From the NCBI RefSeq assembly GCF_011058165.1, contig NZ_JAALEG010000006.1, forward strand, positions 62,001 to 126,000: a stretch of DNA of 64,000 nucleotides. The letters are read 5' to 3'. Source of the DNA: Rhodococcus aetherivorans (lineage in GTDB: Bacteria > Actinomycetota > Actinomycetes > Mycobacteriales > Mycobacteriaceae). How positions within the stretch are numbered: position 1 is the first letter of the stretch; every line of letters starts with the position of its first letter. Below are positions 18,995 to 27,315 of this stretch, in pieces. The notes below the pieces were generated by a model. It made no database searches. It saw only the letters and a list, made by a program, of their open reading frames with translations, and was not told the DNA's origin. The translations under genes were made by a program, and so were the position numbers.

Positions 18995-19675
18995 ATGACC
19001 GGGGAGCGCAGCGAACCGCAACTGCACCGACTGACCACACCGCACACCGCCGCCGTCGTCGGGATCGTGTTCGCCGTCCTGTTCGCGACGAGCATCGTCC
19101 TGATCCGTCAGGCGATCCCCGCCGATCCCTTCGGCAGCACCGAGTGGCTGGACGCCGGCCGCTCACGGCTCACCGTGGCGCTGACGCTGGCCCAGTTCGC
19201 CTGCATCGCGTTCCTGTGGTTCATCGGTGCGCTCCGGCACCGGCTGGGAGACCTCGAGGACCAGTTCTTCTCGACGGTCTTCGTCGGTAGCGGCCTGTTG
19301 TTCCTGGCGCTGATCCTCGTCACGATGGCCAGCGCCGGCGGGCTGCTCCTGGCGGACCGGGCGGAGGCGGTGCCCGCCCAGGAATCCGCCGCCTTCGCGC
19401 ACGCGCTGATCCTGCAGATCAGCAACGTCTATTCGATCCGCATGGCCGCGGTCTTCATGATCTCGCTGGCCACCATCTGGCTGCGCACCGGACTCATGCC
19501 CCGATGGCTGGTCCTACCCACGTACCTGCTCGCCCTGGTTCTGCTGTTCGCGGTGACCGAGGCGCTGTGGCTCACGCTCGTCTTCCCGGCGTGGGTGATC
19601 GTGATCAGCGTGTTCCTGCTGACCCACGCCCGGCAGGCGTTCCCGCCCCGGCGGGCGTTCCGGCCGAGAACCTGA
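18995..19675 (+). CDS. polytopic membrane protein of unknown function
   Basis: A 226-residue protein with six predicted membrane helices (about 20-38, 60-82, 96-116, 137-157, 166-186, 189-208). It has no recognised motif. The start ATG gives a short charged N-terminus. It is divergent from the lipase gene, whose promoter shares the 169-bp gap. The family could not be named from sequence reading. Confidence 0.75.
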   Translation: MTGERSEPQLHRLTTPHTAAVVGIVFAVLFATSIVLIRQAIPADPFGSTEWLDAGRSRLTVALTLAQFACIAFLWFIGALRHRLGDLEDQFFSTVFVGSGLLFLALILVTMASAGGLLLADRAEAVPAQESAAFAHALILQISNVYSIRMAAVFMISLATIWLRTGLMPRWLVLPTYLLALVLLFAVTEALWLTLVFPAWVIVISVFLLTHARQAFPPRRAFRPRT

Positions 19676-19699
19676 CGGTGCCACGGCGACGGAGCGGCG

Positions 19700-20020
19700 T
19701 CACTCGTCGCCGGGCTGGGCGGACAGGGCGTTCTGCACCCAGTGGGTGACCGCGTCGTCCCAGCCGTCGGGGGCGAGGATGTCCGCCCACAACTGCGCGG
19801 CCTCCGGCCCGTAGGCGTGGCCGAACCCGGACGGGACGTCGGCGGAGAACACCATGTCGAGCGTGACCTGCCAGAACGTGCCGAAGGGCAGCCACCGCAT
19901 GCCCGGATCCACATCCGGGCCGAGCGGCTCCCGCAACCAGTCCGGCTCCCGCAGCAGCAGCGCGAACGACCACCGGGTGATCGGCCTGGTAACCGCAGGG
20001 GCATACGGGCTGTGCTTACG
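19700..20020 (-). pseudogene. C-terminal relic of an alpha/beta-hydrolase (Abhydrolase_9 type)
   Basis: Minus-strand codons from an in-frame stop (20021-20023) to TGA at 19700 encode a segment resembling the last about 95 residues of the Abhydrolase_9 family (PF10081). The recognisable part is DWLREPLGPDVDPGMRW, PFGTFWQVTLDM and GFGHAYG. No ATG or GTG lies upstream in frame; the only initiator-like codon is TTG at 19936, inside the conserved part. The roughly 400 N-terminal residues with the active site are missing, and the next gene begins 120 bp away. This looks like a deletion remnant, though the family call is from memory of its end motif. Confidence 0.6.
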
Positions 20021-20139
20021 TCACGCGCGGATCCTAGTGGGCACGGCAATCTCCCGCGCGGTCCTACGGCGCGGCTTCCCCGGACGTGGCCGAGTCGGTA
20101 GCAAGATGTACGCCGATCGTTGTCTACGGGAGGTGTGAC

Positions 20140-21321
20140 ATGGCTGTGGGAGTCGGTCTCCGGATCGGGAGCGTGGTGTCCACCGCGGTGCTCGCCTCCA
20201 ACGACCCCGGCAGCCCCGATCCCGTCGTCATAGCCCGTGACACCGTCCTGCACATCGACTCCGACGGCACCACCGTCCTCGGCGGCGCCCCGCATCCCGC
20301 CGGCGAGGCCCGCTACCTGTCGGGCTTCCTCGGCCGCGTCGGCGATCCCGCCGGCGTCACCGCCAGTGACGGGCGCATCTACCGGGCCGAGGACTCGATG
20401 GCCACGGCGATCGCCTGCCTGTTGCACGAGTGCCAGCCGCTGCCGCCGGACGGCGGGCCCGACGGGGGTCTGCCCGCTGTCACCGCCACCTACCCGTCGC
20501 GGTGGGACCAGTCCACGGTGGCCGCGCTGCGGGCCGCGCTCGACTACGCGGATCTGCGGCACATCGCCCTCGTCTCGGACGCCGAGGCCGCGGCCACCTG
20601 GTACGCGTCGGAGATCTCGGAGACCCCCGGACAACTCGTCGGCATCTTCCACGTCGACGACGGCGGCTCGACCGTCAATCTCGTGCGCTCCGGTGTGTCG
20701 GCCGGCAAGGCGTTCCGCTTCGCCGCCAAGAGCGCCCCGTCTCCCGCGGCCCAGCTGGCTACCGCGCTCGGCGCGTTCGGCTGGCTTTCGCACAACCTCG
20801 ACGCCGTGGTGGTGATGGGCGACGGGTTCGTCGCGCGCGACCGCTCGCATGTGCAGTCCATCGCGGACAGCCTCGCCGCGAAACTCGGCGTGCGCACTCT
20901 CGTCGGCCCCGGCCCCGAGCAGACCGCCGCCCTCGGTGCCGCCATCCTGGCGGCGGGTTTCACGCCCGCGCGCGTGGTCAAGGCGCGGATCGGACTGCCA
21001 CCGTCGTACGACGTCACCGACGTCCTCACCGGTGGCATCCCACGTATCCGGGAACTCGAAGCGGCCGAACGAGCGAGGGCCGAGGCGGCCGCGGAACGAG
21101 ACAGGGCGGCCGGCGCACCGGGGAGCCCCGCTCCCGTCCCGGCGACGACCGCCTCCGACTCCCGGTCCGGCGACGCCCGGTCCGATGACAACAGCGCCGA
21201 CGAGGCCTTCGGGGCGACGGTCACCACCGTCACCACGCGGCCGAGCAGGAACTACTCCGCGATCGGGGCCGTGGTGGCAGTGATCCTGCTGCTGGCCGTC
21301 GCGGCCGTCGCGCTGCTCTGA
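20140..21321 (+). CDS. membrane-anchored Hsp70-like ATPase-fold protein
   Basis: A 393-residue protein. The ATG follows GGGAGG. The first about 290 residues resemble the Hsp70/actin nucleotide-binding fold: an N-terminal VGLRIGSVVSTAVLA strand pair, a DAEAAATWYA segment like the DnaK EPTAAALAYG motif, VDDGGSTVNL as the second phosphate loop, and GPEQTAALGAAILA near the end of the fold. There is no substrate-binding domain. Instead a charged helix (about 305-330), a disordered Ser/Asp region and a C-terminal membrane helix (about 373-393) follow. It may be a membrane-linked sensor or chaperone; no function is known. Confidence 0.7.
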   Translation: MAVGVGLRIGSVVSTAVLASNDPGSPDPVVIARDTVLHIDSDGTTVLGGAPHPAGEARYLSGFLGRVGDPAGVTASDGRIYRAEDSMATAIACLLHECQPLPPDGGPDGGLPAVTATYPSRWDQSTVAALRAALDYADLRHIALVSDAEAAATWYASEISETPGQLVGIFHVDDGGSTVNLVRSGVSAGKAFRFAAKSAPSPAAQLATALGAFGWLSHNLDAVVVMGDGFVARDRSHVQSIADSLAAKLGVRTLVGPGPEQTAALGAAILAAGFTPARVVKARIGLPPSYDVTDVLTGGIPRIRELEAAERARAEAAAERDRAAGAPGSPAPVPATTASDSRSGDARSDDNSADEAFGATVTTVTTRPSRNYSAIGAVVAVILLLAVAAVALL

Positions 21322-21348
21322 CCGTTCGGGTTGCTACTACCGCGGAGT

Positions 21349-22308
21349 TCAGCCCTCCGTGAGCGAGTTCAGCTCCGCGGCGTCCTCCGCGCCGAACTTG
21401 TCCTCGAGCACCTCGGGGCTGTAGTCGAGGTCGATCTCCTCGACCGGCCGGCCGCGCGCGGATTCGATGGCCCCGAGCCGCCGCTGGGCCCGGTCGGCCG
21501 CGTAGGCGACGAACTCGTCGGGGTCGAGGCCGAAGGGCTGCTCCTCGAACTGGTCGTTGACCCACTGGATCATGCCGAGCGCCAGCGGCAGCAACTCCCC
21601 CATGCGCTGCTGCACGACATCCCAGTTCGAGTCGTCGGCTGCGACGTGGCGGCGGCACGTGAACGTGCCCCACGCCATGTGCCGGCGTTCGTCGTCGCCG
21701 ATCCGGCGCACGAGTTCCTGCATGCCGGGCAGGATTCCGCGTTTCGTGCACACCTTCTGCCAGGCGTAGTACCCGGTGAGGGCGAGACTGCCCTCGATGA
21801 CGTGGTTGTAGGTGACGCTGGCGCGGACCTGATTGGCAGGACTCGGATCGGTCTCGAGGACGCGCAACGAATGGGGCAGTTCCTCGTAGAACAGCTGCCG
21901 GTAGTACGGATTGTCCGCGACGTAGGAGTGCAGGTCCGCGGTCAGGCCCACCGCGTCCATCCACAGGCGGAAGACCTGGGTGTGCTTGGCCTCCTCGAAG
22001 CAGAACTGGGTCAGGTACATCTCGTCGCCGAGCCGGCCCTCGGCGGCCATCGCCCGTAGGAAGGGCTGGATGTCCTGTGTGACGGCCTCCTCGCCGGCCA
22101 CGAACTGCGCGACGAGATAGGTGGCGCTGCGGTGCTGTTCGCTGTTGAGCTCGTTCCAGTCGGCCGCGTCCCGGCTGAAGTCCAGCTCGAGCGGATCCCA
22201 GAACTTCGCGTTACCCTTCGCGAACAGCCGCAGCGGGAAGGCGTCCCAGTGCAGACCTCCCGCGCGCAGCGTTCCGAAGCCCTGACGTTCCGGCAGTGCT
22301 GTGGTCAT
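21349..22308 (-). CDS. R2-like ligand-binding oxidase (R2lox)
   Basis: A 319-residue ferritin-like protein similar to Rv0233. The dimetal ligands lie in [22 protein letters not shown] and DDERRH. The valine in EEAV and the tyrosine in YNHVIE occupy positions that form the Val-Tyr ether cross-link in characterised R2lox, so this is the Mn/Fe oxidase group rather than a ribonucleotide reductase subunit. The physiological substrate of the family is unknown. It lies 152 bp after the DyP gene on the same strand, with a possible operator in the gap. Confidence 0.88.
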   Translation of the reverse strand: MTTALPERQGFGTLRAGGLHWDAFPLRLFAKGNAKFWDPLELDFSRDAADWNELNSEQHRSATYLVAQFVAGEEAVTQDIQPFLRAMAAEGRLGDEMYLTQFCFEEAKHTQVFRLWMDAVGLTADLHSYVADNPYYRQLFYEELPHSLRVLETDPSPANQVRASVTYNHVIEGSLALTGYYAWQKVCTKRGILPGMQELVRRIGDDERRHMAWGTFTCRRHVAADDSNWDVVQQRMGELLPLALGMIQWVNDQFEEQPFGLDPDEFVAYAADRAQRRLGAIESARGRPVEEIDLDYSPEVLEDKFGAEDAAELNSLTEG

Positions 22309-22389
22309 GAGTGTGCCCGCCTTCCCTCGCCCGGATGGACGCGTGTCCATCTCGACGGTAGCGCCATTTCGGCGGGGCGTGACGGGAAC

Positions 22390-22408
22390 CATACAAACTG
22401 TAGGTATG
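22390..22408. promoter_or_regulatory. inverted repeat upstream of R2lox
   Basis: CATAC and GTATG arms (22390-22394, 22404-22408) flank a 9-bp spacer in the 152-bp gap upstream of the leftward R2lox gene. It could be a repressor site; no regulator is adjacent. Confidence 0.3.
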
Positions 22409-22460
22409 ACGGACCCCCGGCCGGGATCGTCGAGCAGATCCCGGCCGGGAGCGCTGCCCG

Positions 22461-23645
22461 TCAGCCCTCGAGCAGGGTGTCCCCCGGATATCCGCCGGGG
22501 CCGAATCCGGGTGGGACGGCGAACACCGCCGACCCGATCGGCGTGATCCACGGGTTCAGCGCGTCGTGCTCGGCGAGCCGCTGCTGCACCGGAACGAACT
22601 GGGCGTCCACGTCGGCCTGGTACGACGCGAACAGCAGCCCGGCGCCGTCCGGGTCGTCGTAGTTGTAGCCGCGCCGCAGGAACCGCTCGTTCGCGTTCCG
22701 GGGCCGCGCCCGCGCGACGTGCGATTCCGGGGGGATCACCGGAATGCCGTGCACGTCGGTGGCGGCGAAGTCCGGATCGTCGTGCTCCCGGTTGCCGGTC
22801 AACGGCGCCCCCGAGGCCAGGTCCCGGCCCACGGCGAGTTCACGGGCCGGCCGGTCCAGCTCGTCCCACGTGTCGAGTTCCATGCGGATACGCCGCACCA
22901 CCACGGACGTGCCCCCGGCCAGCCAGGCCGGGGTTCCGGGATTCCACACCTGCCGGTCGAAGTCCGTGCTTCCCGCGGCCGGGTTGACCGTGCCGTCGAC
23001 CTGGCCCATGAGGTTGCGCATCGTGGTGCCGGCGGGCTTGGTGCCCGCCGCGTTGCGGAACCCGCGCTGGACCCAGCGCACGGTGGCCAGCGACCGCACG
23101 CTCTTGGCGAGCGTGCGGGTCGCGTGCGAGACGGTGACCGGGTCGTCGGCGCAGACCTGCACCAGCAGATCACCGCCCGACCAGCGCTCCTCGAGGCGAT
23201 CGATCGAGAACGCGGGCAGCGGCCGCAGCCACTCGGGCCGCTGCGCCGCCAGGCCGGCCGCGTCGAACACGGCGGGACCGAATCCGACGGTCACGGTCAG
23301 CCGCGCGGGATCGTGGGCGAGTTCGGGCTCGGTGTCGCCGAGGGCAGGGCTGCCCTCGGTGAGCCGGCGGCCGTCCTCGGCCCACACCTTCATGATCCCG
23401 ACGAGCGCCCGCCGGTCGAGGCCCGGGCGCAGATCCAGGGCGACGAATGCGGCGAAGGCCTGCGGTTCGGTGTCGATGCCCGCCTGGTGCACGCCGTGGA
23501 AGGCGACGGTGCGCCCGCCGGTGGGCTCGGGCTCCCGCGTGGCGGCATAGCCGAGGCCCGTCCCGATCCCGGCCGCGCCGATGCCCGCGACGCCGAGGAC
23601 GGCGGCGCCGCCCCCGAGGAGGCGCCGCCGGCTCAGCTCAGCCAC
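22461..23645 (-). CDS. Tat-exported DyP-type haem peroxidase (EfeB-like)
   Basis: A 394-residue protein with a Tat signal (SRRRLLGG then a hydrophobic Ala/Gly stretch). The DyP signature GxxDG appears as GQVDGT, the likely proximal haem histidine as ESHVARARP, and the distal arginine region as VVRRIRMEL. It is a dye-decolorising peroxidase of the EfeB group, acting outside the membrane on peroxide and organic substrates or on haem. No EfeO or EfeU gene adjoins it. The GTG start overlaps the end of the copper chaperone gene by eight bases. Confidence 0.9.
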   Translation of the reverse strand: MAELSRRRLLGGGAAVLGVAGIGAAGIGTGLGYAATREPEPTGGRTVAFHGVHQAGIDTEPQAFAAFVALDLRPGLDRRALVGIMKVWAEDGRRLTEGSPALGDTEPELAHDPARLTVTVGFGPAVFDAAGLAAQRPEWLRPLPAFSIDRLEERWSGGDLLVQVCADDPVTVSHATRTLAKSVRSLATVRWVQRGFRNAAGTKPAGTTMRNLMGQVDGTVNPAAGSTDFDRQVWNPGTPAWLAGGTSVVVRRIRMELDTWDELDRPARELAVGRDLASGAPLTGNREHDDPDFAATDVHGIPVIPPESHVARARPRNANERFLRRGYNYDDPDGAGLLFASYQADVDAQFVPVQQRLAEHDALNPWITPIGSAVFAVPPGFGPGGYPGDTLLEG

Positions 23646-24147
23646 CGTGGTTCGCCCCCATGCCGGCGCTCGGCTGGTAGTTCTCCCGTGCGCCGGAGAA
23701 GTCGCGGACCTGCGCGGTGAACTCGGTGGTCGAGCCGTCCTCGAAGGTCAGCTCGAAGGTCACCTCGGTGCCGGGCAGGACGGGCTCGACGAGGTCCATC
23801 AGCATCAGGTGGTCGTTGCCGGGCGCGAGGGAGTGGGTGCTGTGCGCGGGAATGACCAGGCCGTCCTCCTTTTCGCGCATCACCATGGCGCCGCCGTCGC
23901 CGGCCGCCATCTCGTGGATCTCGGTGCGGGCCGAGCTGGGGCTGGCGGCGGAGACGATGTGGATGTCGGAGTCGCCGGTGTTCTCGAGCTCGGCGAAAGC
24001 ACCGGTCATGCCGGATTCGGCGGCCTTCGCCCACGCCGAGGAGACGGTGAGCGAGTCCGCGGAGGCGGCGGCCGGCTCGTCGGACGAGCATCCGGCGGCG
24101 AACAGGGTCGCGGCCGCGGCGGCAGCGAGGAACAGGGTCTTCTTCAT
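23638..24147 (-). CDS. PCu(A)C copper chaperone lipoprotein
   Basis: A 169-residue lipoprotein with signal MKKTLFLAAAA and lipobox AAGC. The copper site of PCu(A)C proteins is present as IHEM, then MVM, and HLMLM (H-M-x-M-H-M spacing). It binds Cu(I) outside the membrane and delivers it, classically to cytochrome c oxidase. A His at the very end (ANHGG) could add a ligand. It lies between a membrane protein and the DyP peroxidase in one leftward operon. Confidence 0.9.
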   Translation of the reverse strand: MKKTLFLAAAAAATLFAAGCSSDEPAAASADSLTVSSAWAKAAESGMTGAFAELENTGDSDIHIVSAASPSSARTEIHEMAAGDGGAMVMREKEDGLVIPAHSTHSLAPGNDHLMLMDLVEPVLPGTEVTFELTFEDGSTTEFTAQVRDFSGARENYQPSAGMGANHGG

Positions 24148-24224
24148 GAGGTTCTCCGAAATCGGTCCGGGTGCGCACGCGTGCGCGCGGTCCCGCGTAG
24201 CGGTGACCGTGAGGTGGGCTGGGA

Positions 24225-24725
24225 TCAGACCGTGTGGGGAGGACCTCGGGTGCCGAGACCTGCGGCGACGAGCAGGCCGCGCCGCACCCGGGGATGGTGT
24301 GCGACGGGCGTCCAGCCGGGAACGGCGACGGGCGCCGGCGCGAACGGCGGCACACTCGCGCGCCGCACCGCGGTGAGCCCGACGCGGCAGCCGTGTTCGG
24401 CGCCGCGGACGAGCAGCGCCGCGACGACGATCGCGGCCGTGTGGGCGGCCAGCATGCCCGCGCCGGGGACGTGGACGTGTCCCGTGTCGAGGGAGAGGAC
24501 ACCGTGGCCCACCACCTGCCCGGCGGCCAGCACGCCGACGATCGGCAGGCGCGTGCCCGCGGCGAGCAGACCCACCGCGGCCGCGGCGGCGAGCAGCAAC
24601 ACCGCGGATGCCTGTCCCGGCGCGGCCCCGCCGGCGAGCGCATGGGCGGCGATGCTCACCGCCCCCGACATGCCGCCGACGAAGGCGCCGCGCACGCGTG
24701 CGGCGAAGTCCTTCTCGGCAGACAT
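24225..24725 (-). CDS. polytopic membrane protein next to copper chaperone
   Basis: A 166-residue protein with four or five predicted membrane helices (about 12-32, 36-58, 63-82, 88-108). Histidine-bearing segments (GHGVLSLDTGHVHVPG) could bind metal. The family is not named here. Genomic partners are PCu(A)C and DyP on the same strand, 77 bp downstream, which suggests a role in copper or iron handling. Its promoter region carries a TACTAC-N5-GTAGTA palindrome. Confidence 0.7.
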   Translation of the reverse strand: MSAEKDFAARVRGAFVGGMSGAVSIAAHALAGGAAPGQASAVLLLAAAAAVGLLAAGTRLPIVGVLAAGQVVGHGVLSLDTGHVHVPGAGMLAAHTAAIVVAALLVRGAEHGCRVGLTAVRRASVPPFAPAPVAVPGWTPVAHHPRVRRGLLVAAGLGTRGPPHTV

Positions 24726-24746
24726 GCAGCCAGGATACGCGCCTCC

Positions 24747-24763
24747 TACTACCGGAAGTAGTA
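24747..24763. promoter_or_regulatory. TACTAC-N5-GTAGTA palindrome (possible repressor operator)
   Basis: A perfect 6-bp inverted repeat with a 5-bp spacer lies 22 bp upstream of the leftward membrane protein gene, in the 116-bp gap it shares with the ABC operon. Its form recalls BlaI/CopY-type operators. The repressor is not in the window. Confidence 0.5.
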
Positions 24764-24783
24764 ACCGGCCTCACAGAACTTGC

Positions 24784-24796
24784 CGACACATTGTCG
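24784..24796. promoter_or_regulatory. CGACA-CAT-TGTCG palindrome upstream of the ABC operon
   Basis: A perfect 5-bp inverted repeat with a 3-bp spacer lies 45 bp before the permease ATG, with a further TGTCGAC ten bases later. It is a candidate site for the TetR regulator encoded at the end of this operon. Confidence 0.45.
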
Positions 24797-24841
24797 ATAA
24801 GATGTCGACTGTCCGTCGGTAAATCTTCCTCAGGAGCCCAC

Positions 24842-25972
24842 ATGTTCCTCGCGCTGCGCGAACTATGGTTCGCGCGCACCCGCTTCCTCCTCATGGGAAC
24901 CGTCGTAGCCCTGGTGGCGGTGCTGATGGTCATCCTGTCCGGCCTGTCCTCCGGCCTCGTGGCAGACGGCGTCTCGGCCCTCCAGCGCACCCCGGTCCAG
25001 GCCTTCGCCTTCGCCGAGGGCACCCGCACCGACTCGGCGTTCTCGCGATCCGTCGTCACCGAGGACCAGGCCGCCGCGTGGCGCGCCCGGCCGGACGTCG
25101 CCGACGCCGCGCTGCTCGGCAACGCCATCGTCAACGCCCGGACCGCGTCCGGCACACCGGTCGACCTCACCCTCTTCGGCGTCGAACCCGGCTCGTTCCT
25201 CGAACCGGCGCCCGCCGAGGGGCGTCCCCTCACCGGCGACACCGACATCCTGGTCAGCGACACCGTGCGCGAGGCGGGCATCGCCGTCGGCGACACCATC
25301 GTCCTCGAGCGCCTCGGCACCGAACTCACGGTCGCCGGCTTCACCGCCGACAAGCGCACCTTCGGCCACGTCGACGTCGCCTACCTGCCGCTGCGAACCT
25401 GGCAGGCGATCCACGCCGGCACGCGGGCCGGCGAGCTACCCGATCCGCGCGTCTACACCGAGGCGAGCGTCGTCGCCGTCCGGGGTGTCGACGACCGGCT
25501 GCCCGACCTCGCCGCGGGCGATGCCGCCGCCGGCACCGCCGCCAAGACCCTCGAGGAATCCTTCGACGCCTCCCCCGGCTACTCCGCCGAGATGATGACG
25601 ATGTCCCTCATCAAGGGCTTCCTGTACGCGATCTCCGCCCTCGTCGTCGGCGCCTTCTTCAGCATCTGGACCGTCCAGCGCTCCCGGGAACTGGCCGTGC
25701 TGCGGGCCATGGGCGCCTCCACGGGTTTCCTCCTGCGCGACGGCCTGGCACAGGCGACGGTCGTGCTCCTCGCGTCGGTGACCGTCGGAGTCCTCCTCGG
25801 CCTCGGCCTCGGGTCGGGCCTCGAGGGCAGCGGCATGCCGTTCGCGCTCGAGACCGGCCCCGTCGCGTCCGGCGCCGCGATCCTGGTCCTGCTGGGACTG
25901 CTGGGCGCGGCCGTTGCCGTCGTCCGCGTCACCCGCGTCGATCCCCTCACCGCCCTCGGAGAGAACCGATGA
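24842..25972 (+). CDS. ABC transporter permease, FtsX/MacB type
   Basis: A 376-residue permease with a first membrane helix (about 15-38), a large extracytoplasmic MacB-PCD-like domain (about 40-245), and three C-terminal helices (about 258-282, 298-325, 335-360) making the FtsX domain. AGGAG precedes the ATG. With the ATPase it resembles exporters of lipoproteins, peptides or haem. The substrate is unknown. The stop overlaps the ATPase ATG. Confidence 0.88.
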   Translation: MFLALRELWFARTRFLLMGTVVALVAVLMVILSGLSSGLVADGVSALQRTPVQAFAFAEGTRTDSAFSRSVVTEDQAAAWRARPDVADAALLGNAIVNARTASGTPVDLTLFGVEPGSFLEPAPAEGRPLTGDTDILVSDTVREAGIAVGDTIVLERLGTELTVAGFTADKRTFGHVDVAYLPLRTWQAIHAGTRAGELPDPRVYTEASVVAVRGVDDRLPDLAAGDAAAGTAAKTLEESFDASPGYSAEMMTMSLIKGFLYAISALVVGAFFSIWTVQRSRELAVLRAMGASTGFLLRDGLAQATVVLLASVTVGVLLGLGLGSGLEGSGMPFALETGPVASGAAILVLLGLLGAAVAVVRVTRVDPLTALGENR

Positions 25973-26655
25973 CCACCTCGACCATCCCCACCACCGGCCT
26001 GGCCCTGTCCGGCGTCACCCTCCGCTTCGGCGACGGCGACAACACCGTCGTGGCACTGGACGACGTGAACCTGCACGTCGCCGCCGGTGAGCTCGTCGCG
26101 ATCGTCGGGCCCTCCGGCGCCGGCAAGTCGAGTCTGCTGGCCGTCGCCGGCGGTCTCACCCGCCCCACCACGGGTGTCGTCACGCTGGCGGGGATCGACG
26201 TCTCCGCCCTGCCGAATCGGGCGCTGACCCGGCTGCGGCGAGAGCGGGTGGGCTTCGTCTTCCAGTCCGGGAACCTCGTTCCCGCCCTGACCGCCCGCGA
26301 CCAGCTCCGGCTGGTCCCGAAGATCACCGGTCGCCCCGGACGTGATCCGGACGAGCTGCTCGGGGCGGTCGGGATGAGCCATCGCGCCGACCGGCGACCC
26401 GGACAGCTCTCCGGCGGCGAACGCCAGCGGGTCGGCATCGCCCGGGCCCTTGTCTCGCGGCCGGCGCTGCTGCTCGTCGACGAACCGACCGCCGCCCTCG
26501 ACCGCACCCGCAGCCACGAGGTGGTCGAGTTGCTTGCCCGGGAAACCCACGATGCGGGGGTGGCTGGCATCATGGTCACCCACGACCACGACGTGCTGGA
26601 GCATTGCGACCGCACCCTGGAGATGGTGGACGGCAGGCTGCACGCCCGCGGCTGA
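25969..26655 (+). CDS. ABC transporter ATP-binding protein, LolD/MacB type
   Basis: A 228-residue ATPase with all motifs: Walker A GPSGAGKSS, Q-loop FVFQSGNLVP, signature LSGGERQRVG, Walker B LLLVDEPTAALD and the switch histidine MVTHD. It couples ATP hydrolysis to the upstream permease, with which it overlaps by four bases. The tetR gene follows at 17 bp. Confidence 0.93.
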   Translation: MTTSTIPTTGLALSGVTLRFGDGDNTVVALDDVNLHVAAGELVAIVGPSGAGKSSLLAVAGGLTRPTTGVVTLAGIDVSALPNRALTRLRRERVGFVFQSGNLVPALTARDQLRLVPKITGRPGRDPDELLGAVGMSHRADRRPGQLSGGERQRVGIARALVSRPALLLVDEPTAALDRTRSHEVVELLARETHDAGVAGIMVTHDHDVLEHCDRTLEMVDGRLHARG

Positions 26656-26672
26656 CCGCACGAGGAGGGCCC

Positions 26673-27260
26673 GTGCCGAAGATCTCTGCGGCTACCGTCG
26701 CCGAGCATCGCGCAACCCAACTACGGGCACTCCTCGATGCGGCTCACGCACTGTTGACCGAGTCGCCGGAGCGCCCGCCGAGCCTGGGCGAGGTCGCGGC
26801 CCGGGCCGGGCTCGCCCGCTCCAGCGTCTACCACTACTTCCGGTCGCGGGAGGATCTGCTGCGCGCGGTCGTCGAGGACATGTTCCCGCGCTGGAACGCG
26901 AAGGTGATCGCCGCCATGGACGAGGCCGGCGATCCGGCCGGCCGGGTACTCGCGTACGTCGACGCCAACCTCCGGCTCGTCGCCGAGGGCGAGCACGCGC
27001 TCGTCGGAGCGCTCGCCACGGTCACGCCGCAGGCCTTCACCGACGAACGCATGCAGACGCTGCACCGCGAGCTCGTGCTCCCCCTCGTCGAGGCCCTGCG
27101 TGAGCACGGGACCACGCATCCGGAACTGGCCGCCGAACTGGTCGGCGCCGTGGTCCACAAGGGCACCGAACTCATCGAATCCGGCCGGAACCTGGAGGAG
27201 GTCCGCCGGGCGGTCCGCGATCTGCTCGAGCTCATCGACGTTTCACGTGAAACGGGCTGA
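26673..27260 (+). CDS. TetR family transcriptional regulator
   Basis: A 195-residue protein. The GTG start is preceded by GAGGAGGG. The N-terminal helix-turn-helix (about 30-65) reads SLGEVAARAGLARSSVYHYF, followed by a ligand-binding helical domain. It is cotranscribed with the ABC exporter and probably represses it in response to an exported compound. The last codons (VSRETG) are written by a parS site, GTTTCACGTGAAAC, so the end of this gene doubles as a centromere element. Confidence 0.9.
   Translation: MPKISAATVAEHRATQLRALLDAAHALLTESPERPPSLGEVAARAGLARSSVYHYFRSREDLLRAVVEDMFPRWNAKVIAAMDEAGDPAGRVLAYVDANLRLVAEGEHALVGALATVTPQAFTDERMQTLHRELVLPLVEALREHGTTHPELAAELVGAVVHKGTELIESGRNLEEVRRAVRDLLELIDVSRETG
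27240..27253. other. parS site inside the end of tetR
   Basis: GTTTCACGTGAAAC is a perfect 14-bp palindrome equal to the core of the consensus ParB site TGTTTCACGTGAAACA. It is 20 kb from oriC, far from the main cluster at 53-54.6 kb. Confidence 0.85.
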
Positions 27261-27280
27261 GATCTTCCGGGTGCCCCCTA

Positions 27281-27315
27281 TTGACAACAGGCTGTCAAAT
27301 CGACAGCATATTGTC
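27281..27315. promoter_or_regulatory. tandem GACA-N6-TGTC operators before the DJ-1/MarR pair
   Basis: Two dyads of the same design lie 19 bp apart: TTGACA-N6-TGTCAA (27281-27298) and GACA-N6-TGTC (27302-27315). The second ends directly at the ATG of the DJ-1 gene. They fit a MarR dimer bound twice on one face; the marR gene is second in this operon. Confidence 0.7.
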
